From assembly GCA_001592805.2 (NCBI GenBank), contig CP051139.1:4216001-4280000 (forward strand): DNA of 64,000 nt, in the 5' to 3' direction. The notes under the pieces are model-generated. The model had not been told where the DNA came from and did not search any database. It saw only the letters and a list, made by a program, of their open reading frames with translations. Position numbers and translations under genes: made by a program. Positions within the stretch are counted from its first letter, which is position 1. Every line of letters begins with the position of its first letter. Shown here in pieces: positions 42,949-53,775 of this stretch. Source of the DNA: Peltaster fructicola (lineage: Eukaryota > Ascomycota > Dothideomycetes).

Positions 42949-45194
42949 TCATTTCGACCGCTGAGAACCTATGGCGCCGTGATTTGTCTCTTCTCTACCG
43001 TTGCTACCGTACAGTCTGCTACCAATGCTGATACCTGCTTGACTGGCACTGCTGGATTGTGGGCGAGAGGAACTACCAATCTCGTCCATGTCAAAGAGCT
43101 CTTGCTCCTCATCTATGCGTTCACGACCGATGCTGGTGCTGCTGATTGCTCTATCGAGACTTGTGCGACCGTTAGAGGCATTAGGTATCTGCCGAACAGG
43201 AGCTGAGGTGTGACTCGTGCCGTTGACTTGCGATCGCGCTTGATCAATTCTGGTTCGTTGCAGACCTTGAGTAAGCATGCTCATGCTAGCCTGTCGTGGT
43301 GGCGAGTTCACAGCAAGACCCAGCTCGCTGAGTTGTGTTGCTGATGATGATAACGCACTGGGAAAGCCGGAGTTCCGTAAAGGCGAGCCAACGAAGTCTG
43401 AAGATGCACTGCGCTGCGCAAACATACCAGAATAACGAGAGGGTGAAGAGCTGAACGATGGACTGCCGACTTTGCTCTCTTGTGGTGTAGTATTGCTGGA
43501 TAGTGTTCTCCGCTGTGCAGCCAGGAAAGAGGCAGGAGATTCGTCGTTCATGGCTGCCCGTGACGCACGTCGAGATCGGGACTCTGGGATAAGATCGCGT
43601 AGACTGGCTGGCAGAAGATTCTCCTCCTGGTCGAGGTCGCCTTCGTCGTCGGAATACTCGAACTGCTGTGGAGGCATACGAGTTCCGACACTAGCAGAGA
43701 ACACTTGCCGAGAAGCACGAAGACGTTCCGAGTACAATGATCGCTTGGGAAATGTGAGTAATTCATCGCCACTTGGTGGTGAAGCTCCGGCAAGCATGCT
43801 GTCGAGAGTGCTGTCCCCGAATGCAGAATTGTGTAATTCCTGGAGAGCATGGTTGCCAAGATGGTTCTTGCGTGGTACGGACGACGGTGGTGAATCAATT
43901 CCAAATCTGGATGGCACGGATGCAGCAAATGGACCATGCCTTGCAGCTAAGGATATGCCGTTGCTGTCGAAAGAGTTGGGTAAGGGTGCGTCGAGCACTG
44001 ATAGTCCTTTGCGTGGCGGTGATGTAGCTGAGTGATCTTGAGGTGGTGAACCGTAGGTTGGAGAAGCATTTGTGTAGTCGAAATGAGGCATGTCCTGTCC
44101 ATTGCTGAAAGGGAAACCGAACTCGTGTGCTGGATCAGCGATTGACTGGGGATCGAGTCCCTGTGCTTGTAAAGACAGCATTTCAGGCGGTGGACCGTAG
44201 CCGTTCGATTGACCATTGGCAGGAAAGGGTGCTGGAGGATAATGTCGCCTGTTCACAACGGTCCCGTCTGGCGTGATGTGTAGCAGCGCACACTTCGCAC
44301 CGAACTTGCAATGACCTTTGGCAAAGTACTTGCATGGTGCAGGACGTGTTGTGGACTCCAAGTCGTGCGAGAATGGGCACATTCGCCCAGCTTGACATTG
44401 TCCTGAGAGGTAGAACTTGCAAGGCACATGTGATGTGTCTAACGAGCAGTCAGCTACCATACTCCTGTGCGAGTGTGTACGACCTACTCTTGTTCTTCGG
44501 CGGACTCCTTGCAGCTCCAAGCATACCGTTGCCGTTCTCATTCACGCCATGTGGTCGCTGGCCTCCCACAGGCATGGGTAGCGCTCCGTTATCAGACTGC
44601 GGATGTTTATTACTGATAGAGCCGTGGTGAGATCGCCTGTTTCGATGCTGGACATGTGTCTGTGAGCCCGGCATACTGCCGTTGATATGGTTGTTCATGC
44701 TCGCGTGCACATCGAGTGGGTTGTTGTTTGCGAGATGACTGTGCGCGGGGTGAATGACTGCAGTGAGGCTTGCCGCTGCAGAGCGACGAGGGTTTGTTCG
44801 AGGCGAAGCTAAGTGAGGGCGTGAGCGGTCATGAGGTCGTGCCCGTACATGCGAACGGGATTGTATGCTGTTTGAATGAGCGTATATTCCTTGGCGGAGC
44901 AGGTCGAGTGTGAGGTAATGCGTAGCCAGTACATCTGTGTATCGGAGGATTTCTATTGGTCAGCAGCGCGAAAATGACCGAATCGAAACCAGATGGAATA
45001 CCAGATTTGCACATACCTTTGTCTATAGAGCTTGACACACCCTGAGAGACTCGTTTGTCCGAAGAGGCGTCATGTCAGGATCTCGATGCTGCATTGGATT
45101 GCGATTGACCTAGTGGTCCTACCTGTGTTAAATGCGACAAATGACTGGATGAGGAAGACGCGACGATGATCGACTGGGGCGTGACCAGACCCAT
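42949..45194 (-). CDS. CCCH zinc-finger protein (Lee1-like)
   Basis: Four exons are inferred: 45194-45123, 45041-45017, 44952-44488 and 44438-42949, with introns of 81, 64 and 49 nt, giving 683 residues. Two CCCH fingers are near the middle of the N-terminal half: HVPCKFYLSGQCQAGRMCPFSH and APCKYFAKGHCKFGAKCALLH. The upstream exons add a clear helical segment, EILRYTDVLATHYLTLDLLR then QGIYAHS, not found if only the last exons are read. The C-terminal 450 residues are disordered and Ser/Pro-rich with an acidic patch (YSDDEGDLDQEENLLP). Such proteins bind RNA; yeast Lee1 is the nearest named type. The 5'-most exon is less certain than the other three. Confidence 0.78.
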
Positions 45195-46819
45195 TTTCAC
45201 TTCCAACTGCCTAGAAAGTCTAGGCGGCCTTACCAACGGCTGCGAAGACCCGACGACGGTCGAGCACGACGTGAACAGAGTCCATCCTTGCCCACAGCCA
45301 TGCATGAAGCTCAAGGGTCTCCGTCAGCAGCTCCCGTGATGCCATGCGAGAGGCAACGCATCATGCAGGTGGCAAGGCGCAAGGCGATTGAACCTTTATA
45401 CGGTCAGATTACTGACAGCACATGAGGGTGTCTCCGTCCTTGGCGAGTGTGTGCATGCTGTACGTATCATATGCGTGGGAAGATGCCACAGTCGCCGCAT
45501 CGAAAGAGGGAGATCGACGGCTATGCACCTGGGCAGCGAGCCTCCTTCTAGTGGGCTTGCCGTCGATGTCCAGCTCATCTACCTCTCACAGCCTCTCAGT
45601 ACCAAGTCCTGATGGTCATTACTATGCCCATAGTCAAGTGTTGAGCGAGACTCCCGACAAGACGCCATCGAGTGCTTGGGATAGACCGAAAGCAGGCCTG
45701 CATTGACATCGAATTCGGGCACCCGAGCTCCAAAGGAAATACCAGCGCTCCAGGCATGCGTCAAGATGCCTCAATTACTCAATGCCAGTCGGTCAACACC
45801 TCGTCACAACCTCATGCTGTTGTTCGAGCAACACATCTGTGAGACCAAGTGGTCGGTGTTCAGCCAGGAGCCGCCTTGTTCACACACCACTTCTGCTGTT
45901 TATAATGCCCTTGCGGCTCTGAAACGACCATGTGTGCGAGGTGGTATCCCTAGCCTACGGCGGCAGATGTTGTTGGAGGAGTCGGCCCACACCGCCGTAC
46001 CTGACATTATCCCAACAATCACTCGATCACCTGATAGCAATCGGTCCGGCTTGAGCTTTGTCTTGCACGAAGCGTGTATCGTGCAACGTGGTGTCTTGGA
46101 AGTGCCGAATCACCACAACATGGGTCTTCCTTGCAACTTTGCTGCAACGTTACACCTTACTGCTGCGGGCCGGCGCAATGACGTGAAGGCCTGAGATCAA
46201 ACGACGACAGCTCTTCATCTACTTCCTGACTGGTTCTCCTGTGGTATTTGTTGAGAGGCAGCTCAGGTGCAGATGTGGTGTTCAACACAGCTTGCGCACA
46301 AGATGGCCCAGCATCGATACCCACAATGGATCGCCACAACCGCCAATGCCTCTCGAGCACCGCTAGCTGGATGTATGCAACCTTGTGGATGCTCGTACGC
46401 AGGCCCACAAGCAGGTACACGAGACTTGCGATGGCCATTCGTCCATCGATGGTGTATGTGCTGCACGAGCATGTCGCACATGGTCTCAGTGTGCCGCTGC
46501 GTAACATGAGATGCATCGGCCCATTGCGCTTGCTTCGCTTTGCATGAGGTCGGCCTTTGATTGCAGGGTGATCGTGGGTAACATGTGGACGATAGTATGC
46601 AATTTTGGAGTCGAAGGTAGTGTATGCTGCGTTCCTTCCACATTCGATTTCATAAACTTGGAAGGGTCTGCTAGCGCCGTTTACCGTGACTGCAACAAAC
46701 GACACTTCCTTCCACCTCGCTTTCCCCTTTCACACCCCACACACGTCATTACTCAGTCGTCACGTACTCAAACCACCTTATTGTCACTCGTTATCAATCT
46801 CGCGATTCGTCGCTGCACG
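45195..46819. other. Long intergenic region, no supported gene
   Basis: About 1.6 kb between divergent genes. Open frames of 126-182 codons lie on both strands around 45760-46700, overlapping each other and giving no recognisable motif. I treat them as chance. Confidence 0.4.
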
Positions 46820-46885
46820 ATGAAATCCACTTCGCTCTCTGCAGCGCTACTGCTGCAGGCTGCCACTGTCGTGGCTGACGGGTAA
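46820..46885 (+). other. Signal-peptide-like mini frame before the large mucin
   Basis: ATG 46820 opens a 21-codon frame (MKSTSLSAALLLQAATVVAD) that looks like a secretion signal. Its TAA stop is embedded in a GTAAGT donor. The next good acceptor, TTGCCAG ending at 46933, would make a 51-nt intron but lands out of frame with the mucin; an acceptor at 47010 would be in frame. Either this is the true first exon or a remnant of another gene. Confidence 0.4.
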
Positions 46886-46909
46886 GTCCTCTTTCATTTT
46901 GCACTTACC

Positions 46910-49855
46910 ATGCCTTCCAACGGAGCTTGCCAGTGGTCTTCCTTTGGGTTCAACGGGACACCGGCATTTGGTTCAGCAACCTTTCCAGCACCGCCAATCC
47001 AGCATACCAGAAACAGCTCTTTCGCAGACATGATTGTAATGACAAGCCTTAATCTTCATACTTTCGAGGACTTGACGAGCGACACTCGCTCCTCTTGGCT
47101 CTCACTCTCATACCATATAACACAGCCTCGAAGCAGGCCTCGTCTCAGAACACCACAGCATCGACAAGCCACTCGTTCTCGTGTGTTCAATGGCAGTACC
47201 GTTCAACCAGGCAGGGTCATCACTCGAGCAGAAAGAGAACGGAGGCAATTGTCGACTGGGTTGTCAGCTTATCAAGACGAATATACTTTTGGATATCTGT
47301 GGCGCAAGGTCAAGCATTCAGCGCAGCCGTACCCTATAAAGGTCATCGACAAGCTACGAACGCATTTGGCGCCGGACACCTCAGCTGGCTTCTCGGACAT
47401 TGCCATACAGGGGTACACTGATTTGAGAAACCACTGGCAGCCCTATCCACTCAGGCCCTACATCCTGGCATCGATCTTCTTCCTCATCGTCTTCGGTAGT
47501 CTTAACGTTGTTACAACTTACTTACTCAATCTCTCTAGAGCGAACGGCCAGTGTTCACCACTGATCAGCTACATCCCTGTGACTTACACTGTCACACAAT
47601 ATGTCACTCCTTCCATCAGCACTTCGGTCCAGCCGGCTGCAACGACCATCTTCGCGACCAGTACCTCAACTCGTACCTTGACAGTTGTAATGTCGCAGGT
47701 ATCTCAAGTCACCTCGGCATCTGACCCTATCACTGCCAACAGCATCTTCTCCTACGTCGTCGAATCAGGTACAACCAGCTGGTTCAATGGCGTATCTCCA
47801 AGCAGCGGTCAACGTTTAGTCACGGTCACCTCAACAATCTACATGCATTCATCTTCGGTCACTCCGGCAAGTATCGAGCCTGCTTCGGTCATGCCAGCGA
47901 GTCTGACTCTCGACACTGCAACTCTTTACCCGCCACCTTATGTCTCGACGACCTACAGTGCCCCTGACTCAGATACGACCATTACTACGACCACAACCCG
48001 ATTCACTACGACTACTGTTCCAAATGTAGTGACTCTGACTCGCTCGTCATTCACACCAATCGGCAGTGCTGGTTGGAACTCGACTATGAGCAACATTGTC
48101 GGCGGCACAGAGTTTCGACATCAATTGGTGTCAGGGGTTCCAACAACTGTCACTGGCACAATTTATTGGAGCACTGGTACCAAAATCACCTCGACCAGTT
48201 TCACCACGCTCACAACAACTCTTACAGACTCGCTAATGAACACTCTCACGCTTACTCCTGTCACCTCAAGCAGTTCTGTACAGTCAGCGACAGCCTCTGG
48301 CTCGGGATCAGACACATCTTTGACCTCTGCTTCAGATCCTGTGACAAGCTCGACAGTCTTGGTGGCTCCTGCGGCCACAACTTCGCCGATTGCTTGGAGC
48401 ATCGTACCAGCTAGTTATGGAGGCTTCCCGGAGCCAAGCTCTAGCGAGATTCAAGTCTCACCAATCACCGCTTCTACCACGAGTACATCTCAACTGACAA
48501 CATTGGCAACTTCAACTATCGCCGGCTCATCGAATTCTGGTGTGGTTGCAGCCTCGCAAGTCTCTTCATCAAGCACCGGTTCGCAGACTCGAAGCTCCTC
48601 CATTGCGGATTCTTCTAGCTTGACAGTAGCAAATTCGGCATCCTCGTTGATGTTTACTACAGCCACTGGGACAACAGCACCTTCATCAGTCAGCGGTACA
48701 AGCGTCTCGCTCTCATCAATCTCTGGCATTCCTGCAAGCTCTGCTCCAGTCTTCTCACCAATTCCTTATGGCACATTTTCCCAGCCTGTACCAAGCTCAT
48801 CACTTGCGATCAGCCCGACGAATGCTAGCAGCTCTCAGACTGTGTACTCGACACTGGCCACTTCCAGCTCAGGCGTGACACAGCTGCCGGCTACTTCATC
48901 AGCAAGTGTCCAAGCCAGTGCCTCCGTCACAGGCTCTAGCTCGTCTGGTGGCCCTGAATATGCAACATCTGCTAGCTCCGTCAATGGACCATCAACATCC
49001 TCAGCAGTCACCGGTGGTACCGCCACGAATTCAGCTTCGATGTCAACAAGCTTGATCTCTACTGCTACGTCTTCTGACGCTTCCACTTCTGCACAGTCAT
49101 CGAGTAGCAGTCAACCATCTTCGACCAGCTCAACTCCCTCCACGACTGCAGCAAGCAGCACAATCAGCACTGCATCTCCGACGCCATCGGTATGTGGCGA
49201 GCATGGCAACTTCACCATGACCTTCGATGATCTGCCAAACTTCAGTACGAGCGATGTGAACAACACCGATATCACACAGGCTCCACCAATCTTCAATGGT
49301 TATCATCACTTCGCATTCAGCAATGGTTATGTCTACGCTCCTCCACCAAGTGACCCATTTACACCACACTCTTCTCCACATCTTGCAGTGTTTCTAGGAA
49401 ACGCTTCAGGCAACGGCTCAGACAACACCCCGTCTGCCATGGCACCTACTTCCGGCATGATTCGTCCAGGCGAGTTCGGCGATGGATCTGTAGCTCCCGT
49501 CTCGGCTTACTGGTTCAATGCCTACAATGTCTGGCTCGGCTGTGACAACCCAGGTCCTGAGCCATGCACCTACGTCGTTACAGCTTATGCTTGGAATGCG
49601 GCAACTTCGAACGAACAGCAAGTCACGACTGAGAATGTCACGACTCCTGGCTGCCCAGGCCTCCACGACTGTCAACTTCAGCAGGTCACCTTCCCTTCGT
49701 CCTTTAATGGACTGAGTGGACTGCAGATTCAAGCCTATCGTGGTCAAGATCAGGTCATGTTCTTCATGGACGATGTTTCTATGGGCTGGTACAACAATAC
49801 TTGTGCAGCCGGCCTGCAACGTCTGCGTAGCCCACGAGGTTCATTCAAGCGCTAG
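46910..49855 (+). CDS. Large Ser/Thr-rich mucin with internal membrane anchor and conserved C-terminal domain
   Basis: A 981-residue single-exon frame from ATG 46910. Residues 1-182 are basic (RVITRAERERRQLS, YLWRKVKHSA) and end at one membrane helix, LRPYILASIFFLIVFGSLNV, at about 181-203. Then come about 550 residues rich in Ser and Thr, and finally a compact domain from about 762 (CGEHGNFTMTFDDLPNF, FNGYHHFAFSNGYVYAPP, AYWFNAYNVWLGCDNPG, VMFFMDDVSMGWYNNTC). The positive N-terminus and glycosylation sites after the helix suggest a type II membrane protein with the mucin outside. The C-terminal domain resembles one found in many secreted fungal proteins, probably a carbohydrate-binding-like beta sandwich (inference). 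The start is uncertain because of the signal-peptide-like exon just upstream. Confidence 0.68.
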   Translation: MPSNGACQWSSFGFNGTPAFGSATFPAPPIQHTRNSSFADMIVMTSLNLHTFEDLTSDTRSSWLSLSYHITQPRSRPRLRTPQHRQATRSRVFNGSTVQPGRVITRAERERRQLSTGLSAYQDEYTFGYLWRKVKHSAQPYPIKVIDKLRTHLAPDTSAGFSDIAIQGYTDLRNHWQPYPLRPYILASIFFLIVFGSLNVVTTYLLNLSRANGQCSPLISYIPVTYTVTQYVTPSISTSVQPAATTIFATSTSTRTLTVVMSQVSQVTSASDPITANSIFSYVVESGTTSWFNGVSPSSGQRLVTVTSTIYMHSSSVTPASIEPASVMPASLTLDTATLYPPPYVSTTYSAPDSDTTITTTTTRFTTTTVPNVVTLTRSSFTPIGSAGWNSTMSNIVGGTEFRHQLVSGVPTTVTGTIYWSTGTKITSTSFTTLTTTLTDSLMNTLTLTPVTSSSSVQSATASGSGSDTSLTSASDPVTSSTVLVAPAATTSPIAWSIVPASYGGFPEPSSSEIQVSPITASTTSTSQLTTLATSTIAGSSNSGVVAASQVSSSSTGSQTRSSSIADSSSLTVANSASSLMFTTATGTTAPSSVSGTSVSLSSISGIPASSAPVFSPIPYGTFSQPVPSSSLAISPTNASSSQTVYSTLATSSSGVTQLPATSSASVQASASVTGSSSSGGPEYATSASSVNGPSTSSAVTGGTATNSASMSTSLISTATSSDASTSAQSSSSSQPSSTSSTPSTTAASSTISTASPTPSVCGEHGNFTMTFDDLPNFSTSDVNNTDITQAPPIFNGYHHFAFSNGYVYAPPPSDPFTPHSSPHLAVFLGNASGNGSDNTPSAMAPTSGMIRPGEFGDGSVAPVSAYWFNAYNVWLGCDNPGPEPCTYVVTAYAWNAATSNEQQVTTENVTTPGCPGLHDCQLQQVTFPSSFNGLSGLQIQAYRGQDQVMFFMDDVSMGWYNNTCAAGLQRLRSPRGSFKR

Positions 49856-50305
49856 CGTCGCCTCGCAAGACTCTGAGTCTCTCAAAGCATGGTGTACACA
49901 GTACACACTTAGCATATGTAACCAATAGCATGTAACCCCGAAGCAAGTAGTGTTTTGAAAAGAAGCATTCAATGCGCTTGATGTTATGTGGTATCGTCTC
50001 ATTATGTTTTGTCATAAGATATCCTCTGGTCGAGCAAGCCTCTCCTTGAGTTTGGTGCTGACACTGTGTCCTTGGTCATGCCAAACTGGTAGGCTGGTCC
50101 ACGACCCGGATCGTTTACTCCGAGCATGTGTCGTATGATCGCTGCAACTCTTCTGAGCTATACTTTTTTACAGCCCAACTCCAATAGTGCGATGCTCAGC
50201 AGGTTGGTCGCGGTGTGCTCGTATCCGACGACGCCAAATGCTACGTGATGCTATAAGCATGCTGTCAGCGTGACGGACAGCCTCGCGGAAGACTACGCCG
50301 ATGCA
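49856..50305. other. Convergent intergenic region
   Basis: About 450 bases between two converging genes; nothing recognised. Confidence 0.5.
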
Positions 50306-51387
50306 TCACGCATAACCTGGCGACATAGGCTTGTGGGTGACAGGTGTGTTCCCGGCCGATGCAGCAGGCTTATTGGGCCCATAGTAGCCACCATCCAGCT
50401 CTGCCGTTGTCCCTTGAGGTCCACCAGCCAATTCGGGTCTGTATTCATGCCCTGTACCCGCCGGTAGCTCATTCACACCTCCTTGCTCTTGCGGTACAGG
50501 TGCCGGCGCGAATTGTGTTTGCTGGACTGGTGAGTACTTCGTGTCAGATGTGTATGCTGGAGGTACGCTTTGCCGTTGTTGCTTCTTCTTCCTCCTATAC
50601 AGTAGGAAGAAGACGAGCGCGAACAGAAGAGCGACTCCAGCGATTGCTCCAATGACAATACCAGCGATCGCTCCTCCGGAAAGACCTGACGAAGCGTTCG
50701 CTGTGGCTGTCGTTGTCGAGGAAGAGCTGCTGCTAGTACTACTGCCGTTGCTGTCGGCTGCCTGCGATGCATCAGGCGCGAGAGACGCTCCAGCTGCAGA
50801 GCTGACAGCAGTGACGGTCGTGCCTTTCTCTGCTGCCAACAATGGAGCCGAAGCTGGAGTGAAGCTGCCTAAGTCGGTCGATTGCCAGACGGCTTGAACG
50901 TGCCAATCCCAGGCAGTGAAGGGTGTTGTGATAGCTGTGGTTGTGAAAGAGTTTATGACGACGTTCGTGGTGGTTGTAACTCTACTGTAGCAGCCAGCGC
51001 CGTTGTAGTAGGCAAATCCACTGCGAGATTGGTTAGTCTAGACGTGCGCATTGCTTGTCATGCGCACCTTGGACAGCAGAAACTCGTTATCGGTGCAGCA
51101 GAGCCGCTTTGCACGATCTCGGCTGCATGATAGCCTGTGGGACAGACTCCTGGCGAGTACTCCATCGTGGTGCCAGTTGCTTGACGGAGATAGAAGCTGG
51201 TTGGGTAGCAGTCGGCATCGCTGGCTTGCTTGAGCGAAAATGCATTTCGCCAGTATGTAGTCGAGCCATTGTTGTTCCAGAATGTGAAGGGCAGCTTCGA
51301 ACAAGAAGCTGGAGGTGTGAAGACTGTAGTCAAAGGCACCTCGACCTTGGCTACCTTTGAGCCGGCTACCGTGATAGTGGTTGTCAT
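50306..51387 (-). CDS. Single-pass membrane protein with Cys-rich ectodomain
   Basis: Exons 51387-51068 and 51020-50306 (47-nt phase-2 intron) give 344 residues. The ectodomain has a conserved cysteine pattern: FTPPASCSKLPFTFWNNNGS, DADCYPTSFYLRQATGTTME, FSPGVCPTGY-like, SFCCPS then GFAYYNGAGCYS. A Ser/Thr stalk follows, then a membrane helix (SGGAIAGIVIGAIAGVALLF, ALVFFLLY), basic RRKKKQQR, and a Pro/Gln-rich tail. The layout is common in Dothideomycetes and Sordariomycetes surface proteins of unknown function. No signal peptide follows ATG 51387, but a strong pyrimidine-rich acceptor (TTGTCTTTCAG) lies about 30 bases upstream and the stretch after it (FTFLHLAASAA) is hydrophobic, so a first exon upstream is likely missed. 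Confidence 0.72.
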
Positions 51388-52038
51388 GGCTGCAGAGGCT
51401 GCCAAATGCAAGAAAGTGAAGTCGCTGAAAGACAAGGCGAAAAGAGAAGGAGGTCAGACGAGGAGTGCGAAACGGACGAATCCTTGGATATCGTGCTGGA
51501 TCTTACCGAACAGTACCACCCCCGTTTGTACACGGGAGTGAGCACTACCTACGCACAGATACCTGGTGGCTATGTGCGAAGATCTGCGAAATCCTTCAGC
51601 TAATGAGCCTAAGAGCGCCATGGCACAGAACGGGAACTCGGTTAGATTGTGATGCCTGAGCCTATCGCAGCTCTGAGATGGTTGCGCACGAGTAGGAAGT
51701 GTGGATGGCCATGCAGCCTGACCGTTGCAAGGATGCTACAGTAGGATGTCTGCTCGCAAAGAGTGATGTCTAGAAATCCTACCAGTGCCAAAGGAAGGGA
51801 ACAATGGGTGGACCATTCAACCACGCGAGCTCTACTCCCGAAGATGCCTGCGCCCTGTTGGCACGTGCTAGCGAGGGCTTTACCTTTCCAGTTCTTAGGT
51901 AGAAACTCAAGATATACATCACCATTAGCACCAAGTACCACAGCCTTGTCCCGCACTCTGCTCCGCCACAGCATCATACACGGAATCCTTGTTGAAGGGT
52001 ATCACTAGAAGGTCATTACATATTGCTTTACTTTCTTG
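51388..52038. other. Intergenic region
   Basis: About 650 bases. It should contain the promoter, and perhaps a first exon, of the single-pass membrane protein, plus the 3' UTR of the next gene. No clear exon identified. Confidence 0.4.
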
Positions 52039-53085
52039 CTATCGACCGAGCTCAATTTCTCGTCGTCTGTCTTCTCTCGTAACAGCGCGACCTTGTAATG
52101 ACGGCTGCGATGCGACTCCTCGCCAAACACCGTCCCATGAAGGCATTGAACCTGCAGGCAAGTGCATGCTCACCGCACTTCGCATAGAGCCATGCTGAGA
52201 GCCCATATACGTTGATGCAGAATTCATCGTGCCATTGGCTGGCGGTCGGAAGTAGGGGTGAACAGGAGTGTCTTGCTCTTGCTCTTGACCCTGCCACTCT
52301 ATTTTGAAGGTGCCAGACGAGGACTCTGCAGAAGCTGACTGATCCTGCTTCAACAGCAACATCAGCATCTGTTGGCGCTGCATCTCGTCCTCAGTGATTG
52401 TCGGACGTGCATTTGCTGACTGGGTTGGATCGTACGTTGTCGATGCCGTCGGAAACATGTTCTTGATGTAGTTCTGGTAGTACTGTGGCGACTGGTATCG
52501 TGATTGATCGTCAGCACTCGGCGAAGCATCGTGATGCTCGCCGATAGCTATGCTTGGAGCAATACTTCTCGACCTGACGCTGGCTGCGCTGCTTATTCGA
52601 GAGCTTCTGAACAGAAGGAAGGCATAGATTAGGGCGCCGACGCCAGCGACGGCTGCAATCAGAATGGCCCGGATATTCCAGACGTAGCTGCTGCTGATCA
52701 TAAAGTTGTAGAATACTGTAAGGAAACCAATCGCGCAGGAGGCGAGCGCAGGTCGAAAGACTTCTGTAGTGCGGAAAGATAAGTCACGGATGACAACACA
52801 AACAAGGACTGTTGCACAGATACCGGCCAGCAGTATTGCGAGAGCGAAGATGCCGAGTCCCAGACTGGAGATTCGTATATTTGGATCTTGGTCGTATGTG
52901 ATAGATAGCATGAGGAAGCTTGTACAGCGTTAGTGGTGTGCTCAGATTGCAAAGCATTCGATTTCTTACCCTCCAAGTATCATTACAGATGCCACTTGGG
53001 CCAGGACTCTCCAGTACCATTGTATATACACGATCGTCGCAGACTGTCCATCGAGGTTCTGATAGCTTTGCGTTCGTAATCGCAT
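52039..53085 (-). CDS. Four-helix membrane protein, fungal hypothetical
   Basis: Exons 53085-52970 and 52918-52039 joined by a 51-nt phase-2 intron give 331 residues. Splicing makes an uninterrupted first helix (VLAQVASVMILGGFLMLSI); without it the frame would start in the middle of the protein. Further helices: LGLGIFALAILLAGICATVL, PALASCAIGFLTVFYNFMI and WNIRAILIAAVAGVGALIYA. The last 200 residues are a cytosolic Ser/Gln-rich tail ending RREIELGR. It resembles uncharacterised fungal multi-pass proteins; no named domain is recognised. The start MRLRTQSYQNLDGQ is the only ATG in frame after an upstream stop. Confidence 0.7.
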
Positions 53086-53775
53086 CGCGGTGGTCGTAGA
53101 GATGTGTGGTTGCTTTCGATTGCCTGCTCGCAACTGAGCACTGTGCTTGGAGTTTGGCCAAGCTCGCGTGTATGTAGTGTACGCTTATAGCTCAAGATCA
53201 ACAGTACAACTGAAGAGGTGAAGGCCGCTGTGTAATCTTGATGTTCCTAGCTCTTCCAAAGTATGCCTGTGCCCGAGTGGTTCGACTCGTTAAGTGACCA
53301 AGCAGTGAAATTATAGTATCTCGATATACGCGTCGCTCGCTGAAGTCGAGAAAGGTGAAGAAGCAGATGTGCGTATGGTGGAAGCAGAACGGAATGCGGT
53401 GTGTAGTGGTGGGTGACTTCTGCTCGACCGGTATTGTGGCTGTGACCTTGACTCTGCCTCGAGCGATAGATCTTTGAAACCGACTGTATGGTATATACGA
53501 TGGCGGTGACGGAAGGCGACGTGACGAGGCGCAGTCGCGTCGGCCCTGAATCGAAGGGAGCGGCTTCGTCCTCTTGTACAGAAGATCAAGGAGAGATGAG
53601 GAGTAGAGCAATGCGGCGTAACAATACAGGTCCCGACCGCATCAGATATCGGAATAGGCTCAAGAGCTGATGTTGTGGCGTGGCCGCTAGCTCTGAGAAA
53701 GCTCCAATGAGATTGCACACTCGCGAACGATTGCTCTTCCATCTGAACCATCATTTTATCTCTAACAATCATATC
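53086..53775. other. Divergent promoter region
   Basis: About 690 bases between the starts of the four-helix protein and the UPF0303 gene. Overlapping chance frames only. Confidence 0.45.

Noticed and set aside
45769-46705. Open frames of 142-182 codons on both strands
   Set aside because: They overlap antisense to each other, lack splice or start context, and contain no recognisable motif.
53264-53300. tRNA-like GCCCGAGTGGTTCGACTCG resembling a Ser/Leu tRNA D-arm
   Set aside because: No matching T-arm (GGTTCRANTCC) or acceptor stem follows within tRNA length.
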